Assembly: GCA_036006525.1 (NCBI GenBank)
Contig: DASYPP010000109.1
Location: forward strand, 59,166-123,165
Length of the DNA: 64,000 nt
Source of the DNA: DASYPP01 sp036006525
GTDB lineage: Bacteria > Gemmatimonadota > Gemmatimonadetes > Gemmatimonadales > GWC2-71-9
Direction: 5' to 3'
Below the pieces are notes generated by a model. The model was not told where the DNA came from and ran no database searches. It was given only the letters and a program-made list of their open reading frames with translations. The translations under genes were made by a program, and so were the position numbers. Positions within the stretch are counted from its first letter, which is position 1. Each line of letters starts with the position of its first letter. Below are positions 7,994-16,868 of this stretch, piece after piece.

Positions 7994-8052
7994 GCCCAGG
8001 TTTCTCTCAGGGTTTCCCCGAATCCACCCACCAGGGAGGTCTCATCTCATCT

Positions 8053-10272
8053 GTGGTCAGCAAACCTGCAGTGGGGCGAGAGAGTTCTTCCACTACGCAG
8101 CCGGTCAATGGCAGTGGTGTTGCAAAAAAACCGGTGCGCACGCCGTGGCCAGATCGCTGGCTCCTGGACGCTTTCCGGGCTCTCAAACATCCCGTGGTCG
8201 AGAAGCTCACCGGGTCCAAGGCGGATTGCGCGTGGGACGCACTGGAAGCTGCCGGTGCCAGCCCTGAGGAAGTGCTCGACCTTGCTTGCGCCGTTTCCAG
8301 CCGGCCCGCCGCCGATCTTTCTGAATCGGGCCCTGACCGGGCGGACCTGCTCGATGGCGCGGTCGCGATTCGGTATGAGGCGGTGCCGGTCCGAGTGGTC
8401 GATGGCCGGCTCGAGGTGGCCTGTGCCAATCCGCTCCATCCTTCCCTCGAAGCCGACCTGGAGTTCGCTACCGGGCGGCGCGTGGTGCTGAGCGTCGCCA
8501 GTCCCGCGGCCATTCGCCGAGCCCGGGAGCTTGTGTTTGGCCAGCGAACCGCTGCGCCAACCGATCAGCGTTTCTCATGGGTGCTCGCGGCCCCCTCGAC
8601 TCGCAATGAGGTCATCGTCCCGGTTCGCGGCAAGGCGGTGGAAACCCTCGACCAGGTCGTCATGAATGCGGTGAGCACCGGGGCGAGCGACATTCACTTC
8701 GAGCCGACTGAGCGCGGCCTGCTGGTGCGATGCAGGGTTGACGGCATCCTTCACGACGTGGCCCAGCTTTCCACCGATGTTGCGGCCCATCTCATCAGCC
8801 GCCTCAAGGTGATGGCGAACCTGGACATCGCAAACCGCAAGAAGCCGCAGGACGGCAGCGCCTCGGTCATTTTTGATGGCCGGCCCATCGACCTCCGGGT
8901 ATCGACGCTGCCCCTGGGTTCCCATGGGGAGAAGGCGGTCATCCGAATCCTGGATCCGCGGAACGCGATCTCAGACTTCAGCAAGTTGGGCTATGGTCCC
9001 GGAGAGACCCATCGCTTCGAGAAACTGCTGGCCTCACCCGAGGGCCTGGTGCTGGTGACCGGGCCAACCGGCTCCGGGAAGACGACAACCCTTTACTCGG
9101 GCCTCCGTTACGTCCAGTCGCAGCAGAAGAACATTGTGACTGTCGAAGACCCTATCGAGTACCGTATCGAGGGAGTCAACCAGGTCCAGGTCCACGATCG
9201 GTCCGGACTCACCTTCGCGGCGGCATTGCGCTCCATTCTGCGTCAAGACCCTGACGTCGTTCTGGTGGGGGAAATTCGGGATCGCGAAACCGCCGAAATC
9301 GCGCTGAAGGCCGGGATGACCGGTCACCTCGTGCTGTCCACGCTGCACACCAACGACGCCGTGTCCACGATAACCCGTCTGGTGGAAATGGGGGTGGATC
9401 GGGCGTCCCTGAGCGGCGCGCTCAAGGGAATCGTGGCGCAACGACTGGTCCGGCGACTTTGCATCCAATGTTCCCAGCCGGTGACGCTGGCCGAATTGCC
9501 GGTCGACCATCAGCAGCTGCTCATGGGGTGTTCGGTTGAGAAACTTCGGAAGTCGGTCGGGTGTGCCGAATGTCTCAACACCGGCTACCGCGGTCGAATC
9601 GCCCTGGCCGAGGTGCTGACGGTGAACGAGGAGGTGGCGCGGGCGATAGCCCAGGACCAGTCGATTGAGCAGGTCGTCGAGGCGGCGAAACGCGCCGGGA
9701 TGCGCTCATTGTGGGAATCAGGTCTGGAGCGGGTCACCGCGGGCACGACCACCATCCATGAATTGATCGACAACGTGGCGTCGCCGACGGTGAAGGCGGC
9801 GGAGTCGCAATCAACGGTCGACGAGATCCTTGCCCGGCTCAAAGGTCCACAGGCGACCCCGGTCGCGCCCTTTTCCAGAGCGGCGCCGCCGCCCCCGCGG
9901 GCCCGAGCGACGGGCCTCCGCCTGCTGCTGGTGGATGATGACCGTGGGGACCGCCGTACGGCGAAGGAAGAGCTGGAGCGGGCCGGGTACACCGTCATCG
10001 AGGCTGCGGACGGCGAGGCTGCCGTGGCGTATGCCAGGCGGCTCAAGCCGGATGCCGTCGTCACCGACGTCGCCTTACCGAAGCTGGATGCCGTGGGCCT
10101 GTTGCAGGCCCTCCAGGGTCCCGGGTCCCCGCCGGTCCTGGTGTACACCCGGCAGACCGACGAGGTCATGCTGGACTGGCTTCGAGAACTCGGCGCTTCC
10201 GATGTCCTAAGCAAGGTGGGCGAATCCGAAACGTTGATCGCCAGCCTCCGGGCCCGCCTGGGCCCGGCATGA
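8053..10272 (+). CDS. GspE/PilB-type secretion ATPase fused to a response-regulator receiver domain
   Basis: 739 residues. GspE/PilB ATPases power type II secretion or type IV pilus assembly. An N-terminal GspE-N-like domain (about 60-165) precedes the ATPase (about 190-565) with Walker A GPTGSGKTTT (about 337), the Asp box and Walker B region VLVGEIRDRET (about 404), His-box STLHTND, and a tetracysteine zinc module (CIQC, then CAEC). A proline-rich linker leads to a C-terminal receiver (about 620-739) with the acidic VDDD, phospho-acceptor Asp at 672 and conserved Lys in LSKVG. GTG at 8053 follows AGGGAGGT by 12 bases. No other pilus or secretion gene is nearby. Confidence 0.9.
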   Translation: MVSKPAVGRESSSTTQPVNGSGVAKKPVRTPWPDRWLLDAFRALKHPVVEKLTGSKADCAWDALEAAGASPEEVLDLACAVSSRPAADLSESGPDRADLLDGAVAIRYEAVPVRVVDGRLEVACANPLHPSLEADLEFATGRRVVLSVASPAAIRRARELVFGQRTAAPTDQRFSWVLAAPSTRNEVIVPVRGKAVETLDQVVMNAVSTGASDIHFEPTERGLLVRCRVDGILHDVAQLSTDVAAHLISRLKVMANLDIANRKKPQDGSASVIFDGRPIDLRVSTLPLGSHGEKAVIRILDPRNAISDFSKLGYGPGETHRFEKLLASPEGLVLVTGPTGSGKTTTLYSGLRYVQSQQKNIVTVEDPIEYRIEGVNQVQVHDRSGLTFAAALRSILRQDPDVVLVGEIRDRETAEIALKAGMTGHLVLSTLHTNDAVSTITRLVEMGVDRASLSGALKGIVAQRLVRRLCIQCSQPVTLAELPVDHQQLLMGCSVEKLRKSVGCAECLNTGYRGRIALAEVLTVNEEVARAIAQDQSIEQVVEAAKRAGMRSLWESGLERVTAGTTTIHELIDNVASPTVKAAESQSTVDEILARLKGPQATPVAPFSRAAPPPPRARATGLRLLLVDDDRGDRRTAKEELERAGYTVIEAADGEAAVAYARRLKPDAVVTDVALPKLDAVGLLQALQGPGSPPVLVYTRQTDEVMLDWLRELGASDVLSKVGESETLIASLRARLGPA

Positions 10273-10339
10273 ATACATCCAACTCCTCACGTCTCTCGTA
10301 GGTAGCGAGCAGGTCTCTCCAGGGCCCTCCGGTGGACTC

Positions 10340-10372
10340 TTTCGGTTCGCAGTCCCCGGACATATTATCCGG
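10340..10372 (+). promoter_or_regulatory. Candidate promoter with inverted-repeat operator
   Basis: TATTAT (10363-10368) is a good -10; a weak -35 (TTTCGG, 10340-10345) is 17 bases upstream. The -10 lies inside the inverted repeat CCGGA-N7-TCCGG (10356-10372), as expected for a repressor site. Confidence 0.4.
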
Positions 10373-10408
10373 CATTCCGGTAAGGTCTCGACTCCCTAGA
10401 GGTGCGTC

Positions 10409-10846
10409 ATGTCCGCCCAATCATCGCGGCGCGAATTCGTTTTTTTCTGCTCCGGAACGATCCTCGCCCTGGCGACCGGAGTCCGGCGTCGCACCCCGCA
10501 GCCTGCTTCGTGTCATCATCACATTCGGCACGTCACCCACCCGGAGCCGCGGCCCGGGATCACCGCTGCCAGGGTCCTGCCCAAGGAAAAGCTGACCGAT
10601 CACCCGGACGCCATTACCGCGTTCGAGCAGGTGCGCCAGATCCCCCAGATCGTGGACGGTATCGGCTGTCACTGCGGCTGTGCTACCCGGGCCGGCTTCT
10701 ACTCCCTGCTCAGCTGTTACGAGGGAGAGGGCATGGCCATGATGTGCGAGGTCTGCCAGGGCCAGGGCCGGCTCGCGTTCCGCCTGCACCAGGCCGGGAA
10801 AACGCTGGACCAGATCCGGGCGGGGATTGATGCCCGGTACGGATAA
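10409..10846 (+). CDS. Cysteine-rich Tat-exported protein, PCYCGC-like
   Basis: 145 residues. The start is followed by SRREFVFF, a twin-arginine export signal, and a hydrophobic stretch (about 10-24). The mature part has a conserved-looking core with CHCGC at about 91-95, a further Cys in SLLSC, and CEVC near 112-115, then a C-terminal helix. This matches the PCYCGC-motif proteins (PF13798 type) as I know them. Five to six cysteines and export in folded form by Tat suggest a metal or cofactor site; function is unknown. ATG at 10409 follows AGAGGTG. The DUF2911 gene begins 41 bases downstream. Confidence 0.7.
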   Translation: MSAQSSRREFVFFCSGTILALATGVRRRTPQPASCHHHIRHVTHPEPRPGITAARVLPKEKLTDHPDAITAFEQVRQIPQIVDGIGCHCGCATRAGFYSLLSCYEGEGMAMMCEVCQGQGRLAFRLHQAGKTLDQIRAGIDARYG

Positions 10847-10887
10847 GTTACCCATCGCCGTTCACCTATAAACGCTACAGGAGTTCT

Positions 10888-11838
10888 ATGGCTTCCAGGG
10901 TTTTTCCCGTCATGGCGGGAATGATCGGTGTTGCTCTCGCCGCCGCTGCCGCGCCGCTCGAGGGCCAGATCCGCGCCAGCGAACGGGGCCAGGTCGCCCA
11001 GACTGTCGACGGCACGACGATCAAGCTGGATTATGCGCGACCGCGGGCCCGGGGGCGGGACAGTGTCTTCGGTGGAGAAGTGAAATGGGGAGAAGTGTGG
11101 ACCCCAGGCGCGAACTACGCGACCACGCTTGAGCTGGATAGGGACGTGCAGATCAACGGCCACGCGGTACCCAAGGGGAAATACTCAGTCTGGATGACGG
11201 TGCGTGCCGACAGCGACTGGACCGTCATGTTCGACACCACCGCGAAACTGTACCACACCGAGCGCCCGGCCGAACATCCGTGGCAGATCCGTATTACGGC
11301 TCATCCAGAACACCGCGCCCCGATCGACGTATTGACCTGGTGGTTCCCCGAGGTTCGCCCGGACGGTGCCATCATGGCGATGCAATGGGGGGACCGGTAC
11401 GTACCGCTCAATGTGACGGTGACGCCGTCGCATCCCATCACGGTCGCCGCCGACCTGGCCCGCCAGTATGTCGGCAAGTACGATTTCGCGTGGGTGGAAG
11501 AGGACTCCGCGAAGGGCAGCTCGGACAGCACGGGCCAATCCGCAACCGCTGACAGTGGTGCCGCGAAGGCGCCGCCGCCGACGACGTTCACCGTTGTCTA
11601 TGAAAGAGGGTCGCTATGGGGGATGTGGGACCCGGCGCCGTGGCCCGGGATGGAGAAGGTCCTGCTCATCAGGGCGGGTGATGATCTGTTCTTCCCGACG
11701 GTGATGAAAGACGGCCAGATCTATGATTCCATGGCCGACATGGCCGTTGAGTTCCAGGTCGCCAACGGCCGCGCCAGCGGATTCGAGGTACGAATCGACA
11801 CCGATGAGATGATCGCGAAGGCGACCCGGAAACCCTAG
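10888..11838 (+). CDS. DUF2911 secreted protein
   Basis: 316 residues with a cleavable signal peptide (about 1-27, ending LEGQ). The DUF2911 domain spans about 28-180: VDGTTIKLDYARP, the W-G-WTPGANYATTLE region, the GKYSVWM segment and the DWTVMFD segment are typical. A second beta-rich region (about 185-316) follows a Ser/Ala/Pro-rich linker and has no family I recognise. The function of DUF2911 is unknown. AGGAG lies 4 bases before the ATG. It converges with the rhomboid gene, 13 bases away, with no clear terminator between. Confidence 0.85.
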   Translation: MASRVFPVMAGMIGVALAAAAAPLEGQIRASERGQVAQTVDGTTIKLDYARPRARGRDSVFGGEVKWGEVWTPGANYATTLELDRDVQINGHAVPKGKYSVWMTVRADSDWTVMFDTTAKLYHTERPAEHPWQIRITAHPEHRAPIDVLTWWFPEVRPDGAIMAMQWGDRYVPLNVTVTPSHPITVAADLARQYVGKYDFAWVEEDSAKGSSDSTGQSATADSGAAKAPPPTTFTVVYERGSLWGMWDPAPWPGMEKVLLIRAGDDLFFPTVMKDGQIYDSMADMAVEFQVANGRASGFEVRIDTDEMIAKATRKP

Positions 11839-11851
11839 ACGCTAGCGCGGT

Positions 11852-12625
11852 TCAGTGTTGAGTTGAAAACCGGTCCAGGACTTCGCGCTCACCGGCGGTG
11901 AGGCTGGCGATGCCCTTGGCGCTGATCTTGTCCAGGATTCGGTCCACTTCCTCCCGATTCACTTCGTGCATCTTGTCACGACGGATCGAGGACCATCGCT
12001 GCAGGTCGGCAGTCCCGCCGGACATCCGCGGCTTCTGAGGAAGCGGCGTGGCGCGGGCCCGGAAGCTCCGGGCCGGGGACCGGAGCTGGATCCACTTCAG
12101 ATAGAGATATCCGCCCAGGAACCCGCCCAGGTGGGCGAAGTGGGCGATGCCGTCGCCCTGACCGATCGCTGAAATGGCGGGCAGCAGGTTCATCACCGTC
12201 ATGATCGCGATGAGCACAAAGGCGGGAACCGGCAGAACAAACCAGAGGAGGATCTGGTCGCGGGGCCAGAAGATGGCGTACGCCAGCATGACGCCAAAAA
12301 TGGCCCCGGACGCGCCGATGATGGGGACATGAGGAGAAAAGAGCGAGAGGACGCCTCCCATGATGCCGCTGGCGAAATAGAGTCCCAGGAAATGACGGTC
12401 ACCCAGCCGGCTTTCCACCCGGGGGCCGAAGAAAAACAGTGCCAGCATGTTCCAGAACAGATGTCCGGGGCTGCCGTGGATAAACATCGAAGTGACGGCG
12501 GTCCAGGGCCGGACCAGGAGCTCCGCCGGAACCAGCCACAACTGGTAGACTATCCGGGGACTCAGCTCGGACAGGAAATACATCACCACGTTGGCGACGA
12601 TCAGGCGGAGGGTCCAGCGCGTCAT
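11852..12625 (-). CDS. Rhomboid-family intramembrane serine protease
   Basis: 257 residues with six membrane segments. The catalytic Ser is in GASGA and the catalytic His in AHFAHLGGFLGG; the HGSPGHLFWN motif in the second segment supplies the oxyanion-side His/Asn. The C-terminal 60 residues are soluble and end in a short helical domain (EVDRILDKISAKG onward) found in many bacterial rhomboids. I start at the ATG at 12625 (MTRWTLRL) because the extra upstream residues look non-coding. No ribosome binding site is visible. Rhomboids cleave membrane proteins near the outer face of a helix; the substrate is unknown. Confidence 0.9.
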   Translation of the reverse strand: MTRWTLRLIVANVVMYFLSELSPRIVYQLWLVPAELLVRPWTAVTSMFIHGSPGHLFWNMLALFFFGPRVESRLGDRHFLGLYFASGIMGGVLSLFSPHVPIIGASGAIFGVMLAYAIFWPRDQILLWFVLPVPAFVLIAIMTVMNLLPAISAIGQGDGIAHFAHLGGFLGGYLYLKWIQLRSPARSFRARATPLPQKPRMSGGTADLQRWSSIRRDKMHEVNREEVDRILDKISAKGIASLTAGEREVLDRFSTQH

Positions 12626-12780
12626 GGGGAGAAGGCTAGAAGGGAACCGATACGGGCGCCAGTGGGAGGAGGCAGAGGGCGCGGAGCACTGCACACCACT
12701 GAGAAGCCGAGTTTCGCTGAGGCCAGCAACTGCCTAACGCAAGGGTGCAAGAAGCAAAGTAGAACGATCATTAATTGCTG

Positions 12781-13680
12781 CTACCTTCTCCTCAGTTCTT
12801 CGAGTTCCTCAAGTGACCTCGGCCAATCCTCTCTCAGCAGGCGGGACAGGCTGCGATCGGCCAGCAGCCGGCCGCCGGTCTGGCAGGTGGGGCAGTAGTT
12901 GGTCTCGTTGCTGGCGTAGCGGATCCGCTGCACCGGCGACGCGCAAACCGGACAGGGTTGGCCGAAACGGCCGTGCACGGCCATGCCCTCCCGGAAAGCG
13001 GTCACTTTTACGGGGAAACCGTCGCCGGTTTCTCGCCGCAACCGGTCGATCCATTCGGCGAGTACTTCGCGGGTCGCCTGGTGCAGGGTCGCGACTTCCC
13101 TATCGGTCAACTGCCGAGTGAGACGGACCGGGGACAGGCGGGCCCGGTGGAGAATCTCGTCGGAGTAGGCGTTGCCGATCCCGCTGAACAGTCGGGGGTC
13201 GGTGAGCGCTCGCTTGAGGGTGTGGCTTTCCCGCTTCAGCGCCTCCGTGAATTCGGCCAGCGAACTCTCCATGACCTCCAGCCCTCCCCGGGCGTGGCTC
13301 GCCAGTCCTTCCTTCCCTCGCACCAGGTAAATCGAGGCGCGCCGCTTCGCGCCGGCTTCGGTGAGGACCAGGGTGCCGGTGGCGAAATCGAACGCTGCGA
13401 GTCCTACCTTCCGGGGAACCGGGGCAGCCGGCCCCAGCCACTTGAGTCTTCCCGCGATCATCAGATGGAGCACCAGGTAGAAATCCCCTTCGAACCGGAA
13501 GACGATGCGCTTGCCCATCCGCTCCAGCCCGGTGACCCGGCGGCCGGTCAAATCCGAAGCCGGGGGATGCACTGAACGAAGTACGAACGGGCTGGTGATC
13601 CGGAGGCCGATCAGCGGCTGGTTGAGCACCCGGGGAGCCAGCGCTTCGATATAGACGGTGATATCGGGAAGCTCAGGCAT
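12781..13680 (-). CDS. Formamidopyrimidine / endonuclease VIII-like DNA glycosylase (Fpg/Nei)
   Basis: 299 residues of the base-excision repair Fpg/Nei family, which removes oxidised bases and nicks the strand. The mature N-terminus is PELPDI, giving the catalytic Pro and Glu. A helix-two-turn-helix region carries the FSGIGNAYSDEIL motif, and a C-terminal zinc finger has four cysteines (CPVC, 16 residues, CPTC). The start at 13680 is fixed by that N-terminus. Whether the substrate preference is Fpg-like (8-oxoguanine) or Nei-like (oxidised pyrimidines) cannot be settled by eye. The start overlaps the DMT exporter's 3' end by 8 bases. Confidence 0.9.
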   Translation of the reverse strand: MPELPDITVYIEALAPRVLNQPLIGLRITSPFVLRSVHPPASDLTGRRVTGLERMGKRIVFRFEGDFYLVLHLMIAGRLKWLGPAAPVPRKVGLAAFDFATGTLVLTEAGAKRRASIYLVRGKEGLASHARGGLEVMESSLAEFTEALKRESHTLKRALTDPRLFSGIGNAYSDEILHRARLSPVRLTRQLTDREVATLHQATREVLAEWIDRLRRETGDGFPVKVTAFREGMAVHGRFGQPCPVCASPVQRIRYASNETNYCPTCQTGGRLLADRSLSRLLREDWPRSLEELEELRRR

Positions 13681-14518
13681 CGGTGGCCAGCCTTCCGTTC
13701 CGCCTGGCGTCAAGCGCCAGCAGCACGCCGGAGAGAACCACCAGGCCCGCGCCGGCCAGCTGGAGGATCCCGGAGTGCTCGCCGAAGATCGGAATTGCGA
13801 GCATGTGGGTGAACACGATGCTGAGATAGGTGAGGACGCTCAAGGGGGCCGCGCCACTGCTGAAGGCATATGAGCGGGTCATGGCGATCTGGCCGATACC
13901 GCCGGTCAGTCCGGTCCCTACCAGGAAGAGCGCGGCCTCCGGGTTGGGCGTGACCCATACCGGGATCGAGATCGCAAAATTGGTGAGGGCGGCGACCACG
14001 GAAAAGTGGAGGACGATCGCTTCGCTGCTCTCGCTGGGCCCGATTTTCCTGAGCCAGATCATCGCGAGCGCATAGAAGAACGCGCTCGACGTCGCCATGA
14101 GCGCCACCGGAGCCGCGCTCTGAAACGTGGGTCGGACCACGCCGACAACCCCGATGAAGGCCAGCAGCACGACGATGCCGAGATGGCGGCCGACCCGTTC
14201 GCCGAGCAGGGGCCGGGAGAGCAGGGCGACGAAGATGGGCCCGGTGGCGCCCAAGGTGATGGCGTCCCCCAGCGGGATTCGCGGCGACGTGACACTGTAG
14301 AAGAACCCGATCGAGGCCAGGGTTCCGAAGATGGAGCGGAGCCAGGTGTTTTTCCGGTCAGTCGCCTTGAGCGAGGCTCCGTTGGCTCTCGCGACCAGGA
14401 GGACAACGATGGCCCCGAAGAGAAAGCGCGCCCCGGCCACCTCGCTCCAGGGGACGTCCTCGCCGGCCAGCCGGCTGAAAATGTTCATGGCCGTGAACAT
14501 GAGCTGGGCCAGGACCAT
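13673..14518 (-). CDS. EamA-family (DMT superfamily) membrane transporter
   Basis: 281 residues with about ten predicted membrane helices arranged as two EamA repeats (about 1-130 and 140-270). Typical features include the first-helix Pro/Ser-rich VPWSEVAGARFLFG segment, LASIGFFYSV, and ALLSRPLLGERVG at the end of the first repeat. Such carriers export metabolites or amino acids; no substrate is indicated. ATG at 14518 is the first start in this frame, although the frame is open further upstream without ATG or GTG, so the first helix could be slightly longer. It is co-oriented and overlapping with the nei/fpg gene. Confidence 0.85.
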   Translation of the reverse strand: MVLAQLMFTAMNIFSRLAGEDVPWSEVAGARFLFGAIVVLLVARANGASLKATDRKNTWLRSIFGTLASIGFFYSVTSPRIPLGDAITLGATGPIFVALLSRPLLGERVGRHLGIVVLLAFIGVVGVVRPTFQSAAPVALMATSSAFFYALAMIWLRKIGPSESSEAIVLHFSVVAALTNFAISIPVWVTPNPEAALFLVGTGLTGGIGQIAMTRSYAFSSGAAPLSVLTYLSIVFTHMLAIPIFGEHSGILQLAGAGLVVLSGVLLALDARRNGRLATDA

Positions 14519-14642
14519 CCAGGCGATTGCCGGGGCGAGGAACCGGGGCAGGGGAGAAGAAGTCAGGGGGTCAGGGATTCGGGTCGGCAGGGAAGATAAT
14601 GCCCACCGGGATTATCATTCGGTCCCTTTCATTCCCAGCGCC

Positions 14643-15266
14643 ATGAACCTGCCCTACGATCGAGATATCTCAGTTCAGCATCTCCGTGCCGCCGACCCCC
14701 GGCTCGCGTTGGTGATCGACCGCGCCGGGCCCTGCCGCCTGGAACTGGAAACGGTGCAAGATCCCTTCGCGGCGCTGGCGCAGTCCATCGTGTATCAGCA
14801 ACTCACCGGCAAGGCGGCCGGGACCATTCATGGCCGGCTGGTCGGACTGTTCAAGCCGGCCCGGCGGCTCAGGCCCGAATCGCTGCTGGAAGCCTCGGAT
14901 GAGCGGCTCCGTGGCGCGGGCCTTTCCCGCGGCAAGGTCGCGGCTCTGCGAGACCTCGCCTTGAAGAGCCTGGACGGCACGGTGCCCTCCATGACCAGAC
15001 TGCGGCGCATGGAGAACGAGGAGATCATCGAGCGACTGACCTCGATCCGGGGAATCGGCCGCTGGACGGTGGAAATGCTGCTGATCTTCCGACTGGGCCG
15101 CCCGGACGTGCTGCCGGTGACCGACTACGGAGTCCGCAAGGGGTTCGCGCGGGCGTTCAGGAAGCGGAAGCTGCCGACACCCGCCCAGCTGGAGCGATAC
15201 GGCCGGCGATGGGCGCCGTATCGCTCAGTGGCTGCCTGGTACCTGTGGCGAGCCTGTGAGGAATGA
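14643..15266 (+). CDS. DNA-3-methyladenine glycosylase, AlkA-like
   Basis: 207 residues of the helix-hairpin-helix glycosylase superfamily. The hairpin motif is LTSIRGIGRWTVEM (about 135-150) and the catalytic Asp lies in PVTDYG about 20 residues on. The upstream segment FAALAQSIVYQQLTGKAA is the usual HhH-GPD opening. This short form lacks the N-terminal AlkA domain of E. coli. It removes alkylated purines such as 3-methyladenine. It diverges from the DMT/nei pair and its stop runs straight into a 9-base tandem repeat. Confidence 0.88.
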   Translation: MNLPYDRDISVQHLRAADPRLALVIDRAGPCRLELETVQDPFAALAQSIVYQQLTGKAAGTIHGRLVGLFKPARRLRPESLLEASDERLRGAGLSRGKVAALRDLALKSLDGTVPSMTRLRRMENEEIIERLTSIRGIGRWTVEMLLIFRLGRPDVLPVTDYGVRKGFARAFRKRKLPTPAQLERYGRRWAPYRSVAAWYLWRACEE

Positions 15267-15383
15267 GGGGATTGAAGGGATTGAGGGGATTGAAGGGATT
15301 GAAGGGATTGAGGGGATTGAGGGGATTGAAAGTATCTCAACCCAATCCCATCAATCCCGTCAATCCTATCAATCCCCTCAATC
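15265..15383. repeat. Snapback array of 9-base repeats between convergent genes
   Basis: Seven tandem copies of GARGGGATT occupy 15265-15327. After a 16-base spacer, four copies of the reverse-complement unit (AATCCCNTC-like, 15344-15379) follow. RNA from either strand could fold into a hairpin of about 36 bp. The array fills the whole space between alkA (stop at 15266) and the PhoX-like gene (stop at 15385), where a bidirectional terminator would be expected. No other terminator is visible there. Confidence 0.9.
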
Positions 15384-15384
15384 T

Positions 15385-16815
15385 TCAAGATCCCCGAATC
15401 CGCAGGAACAGCAGCTGCCCATTCTCCTTCGTCAGGTTCGCGGCCGGGGCGGGGAGGCTGTGAGCCTGGATGTCAAAGAGCCAGGTTCCCGGCCCCATCC
15501 ACGCTGATGCGTCGATGATCCCGCTCGACTCCCAGCAGGTTCCCTGAGCCTCTACGCAATTGGTGTTCTCCAACTCGACGACCGCCTGTCCCCGGGAGGC
15601 GAGCCGGCCGCGCCGGTCAAAGCCAAACTGGTAGATCCGGGGTGCTCGCGCGAACGTCGGCACCGCGGGATCTTCCTGGACCATCAGGCTGTTGCGCCCG
15701 GCGGAAATGTTATCGGGCGAAGCCCACTCGCTCAGCCAGCCCCGCGAGCGCTCCAGCAGCATGAGCGTTGCCCTGGTCGGATCGTTCCGATCAAAGACTA
15801 CCCGATAAATGGACCCGTAGGTATCGCACACCACGCCGCCGGAACAGAAGGTCACGTCATTGCCGGTGTCCACGAAGTAGATCGACGGGTTGCCGTCAGG
15901 TCCGACCCCCTTCTGGTAGTCCGCATCCTCGAGCCGGACAAAGGGAAACGCGCCGAGCGCGGTCACCGCGGCCTGCAGCTGAGAAGAGGACATCGATGCC
16001 GCATTGGGCACTTCGACGAACTGACCCGGATACTCTCCGCCTTCGTGCAGCACCGACACGTCGACCGCGGCTGAAGTGGTGAACACGTACAGCTTGCCGG
16101 TGCCGTTGATCACATCGGCTTCGCTATTGCCGACATACAGGTACAACTCTGAAGCTCCCCGCGTGTCATCGGTGCCAACGGTGACCACCTTGCCCGGAAA
16201 TCCGGGCACGCCGATCTGGTTCTCATGGGCGTAGCGACCCAGCCAGGGCAGTTCGTGAACGGTTCCATTCTGTCCGATCGCCAGCTGAATGCCATCGTGG
16301 ACGCCGCCCGAGGATTCTTCGCCGGTGAAGAAGTAGCCGGAGGGGAAACCTTCATGGAGACCGACATAGGTCGCGGAACAGAGCCGCTGATACTGTTCCG
16401 TGCCGGTGATGAAAAACGTGGCATCCGAGACGGTCTTGGCCCGGGGATCCAGAATGAGATGCGACACCCGGGCGTTGAGGAACTGGGCGACGCCGTTGTT
16501 GTCGGGAACGCCGGAAGACGTCAGCTCATGGTTGGCGAACAGGACGAGGTTGGTGCCGTCACTGTAGGCGCCGAGTCCATCCGGTACGGGGGCCCAGATG
16601 GCACCGCCGGGCAGAGTATCCCCAGTAGTTACGATGGGGACCAGGTCGGCGCGGGGTACCAGGGCGTGGGCCTGCGCCGACTGGGAGGTGCGAAACCCGC
16701 CGAGCGCGGAGGTCTCGAGGCTGGGAATGCTGGTGGTGGGGAGGTCCTGCGATTTGTCACAACCCAGCAACACTGTCACGGCGGCGGCAACAAGAATGGA
16801 TCGGGGTCTCAGCAT
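15385..16815 (-). CDS. PhoX-like (DUF839) secreted lipoprotein
   Basis: 476 residues. Signal peptide with lipobox LLGC (Cys19) puts it on the outer membrane or periplasmic face. The remainder is a beta-propeller-like protein with NHEL, GRYAHEN and the VRLEDADYQKG region, which match DUF839/PhoX. PhoX enzymes are calcium/iron-dependent alkaline phosphatases. I have not checked every metal ligand, so activity should not be assumed; some DUF839 members have no known enzymatic role. It lies 53 bases downstream of uvrA in the same orientation. Confidence 0.8.
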   Translation of the reverse strand: MLRPRSILVAAAVTVLLGCDKSQDLPTTSIPSLETSALGGFRTSQSAQAHALVPRADLVPIVTTGDTLPGGAIWAPVPDGLGAYSDGTNLVLFANHELTSSGVPDNNGVAQFLNARVSHLILDPRAKTVSDATFFITGTEQYQRLCSATYVGLHEGFPSGYFFTGEESSGGVHDGIQLAIGQNGTVHELPWLGRYAHENQIGVPGFPGKVVTVGTDDTRGASELYLYVGNSEADVINGTGKLYVFTTSAAVDVSVLHEGGEYPGQFVEVPNAASMSSSQLQAAVTALGAFPFVRLEDADYQKGVGPDGNPSIYFVDTGNDVTFCSGGVVCDTYGSIYRVVFDRNDPTRATLMLLERSRGWLSEWASPDNISAGRNSLMVQEDPAVPTFARAPRIYQFGFDRRGRLASRGQAVVELENTNCVEAQGTCWESSGIIDASAWMGPGTWLFDIQAHSLPAPAANLTKENGQLLFLRIRGS

Positions 16816-16868
16816 GGTGGAGCCTCGCGAAGAGAGTGAAGCGACGAACCGCTAGCGCCGTATCATCT

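Noticed and set aside
15265..15383. CRISPR array
   Set aside because: Units are 9 bases with no unique spacers between them, and the second half is inverted. No cas genes are present.
15256..15507. A GIEGIE-repeat peptide frame
   Set aside because: It is only the translation of the 9-base tandem repeat, overlaps the PhoX-like gene antisense, and has no ribosome binding site.
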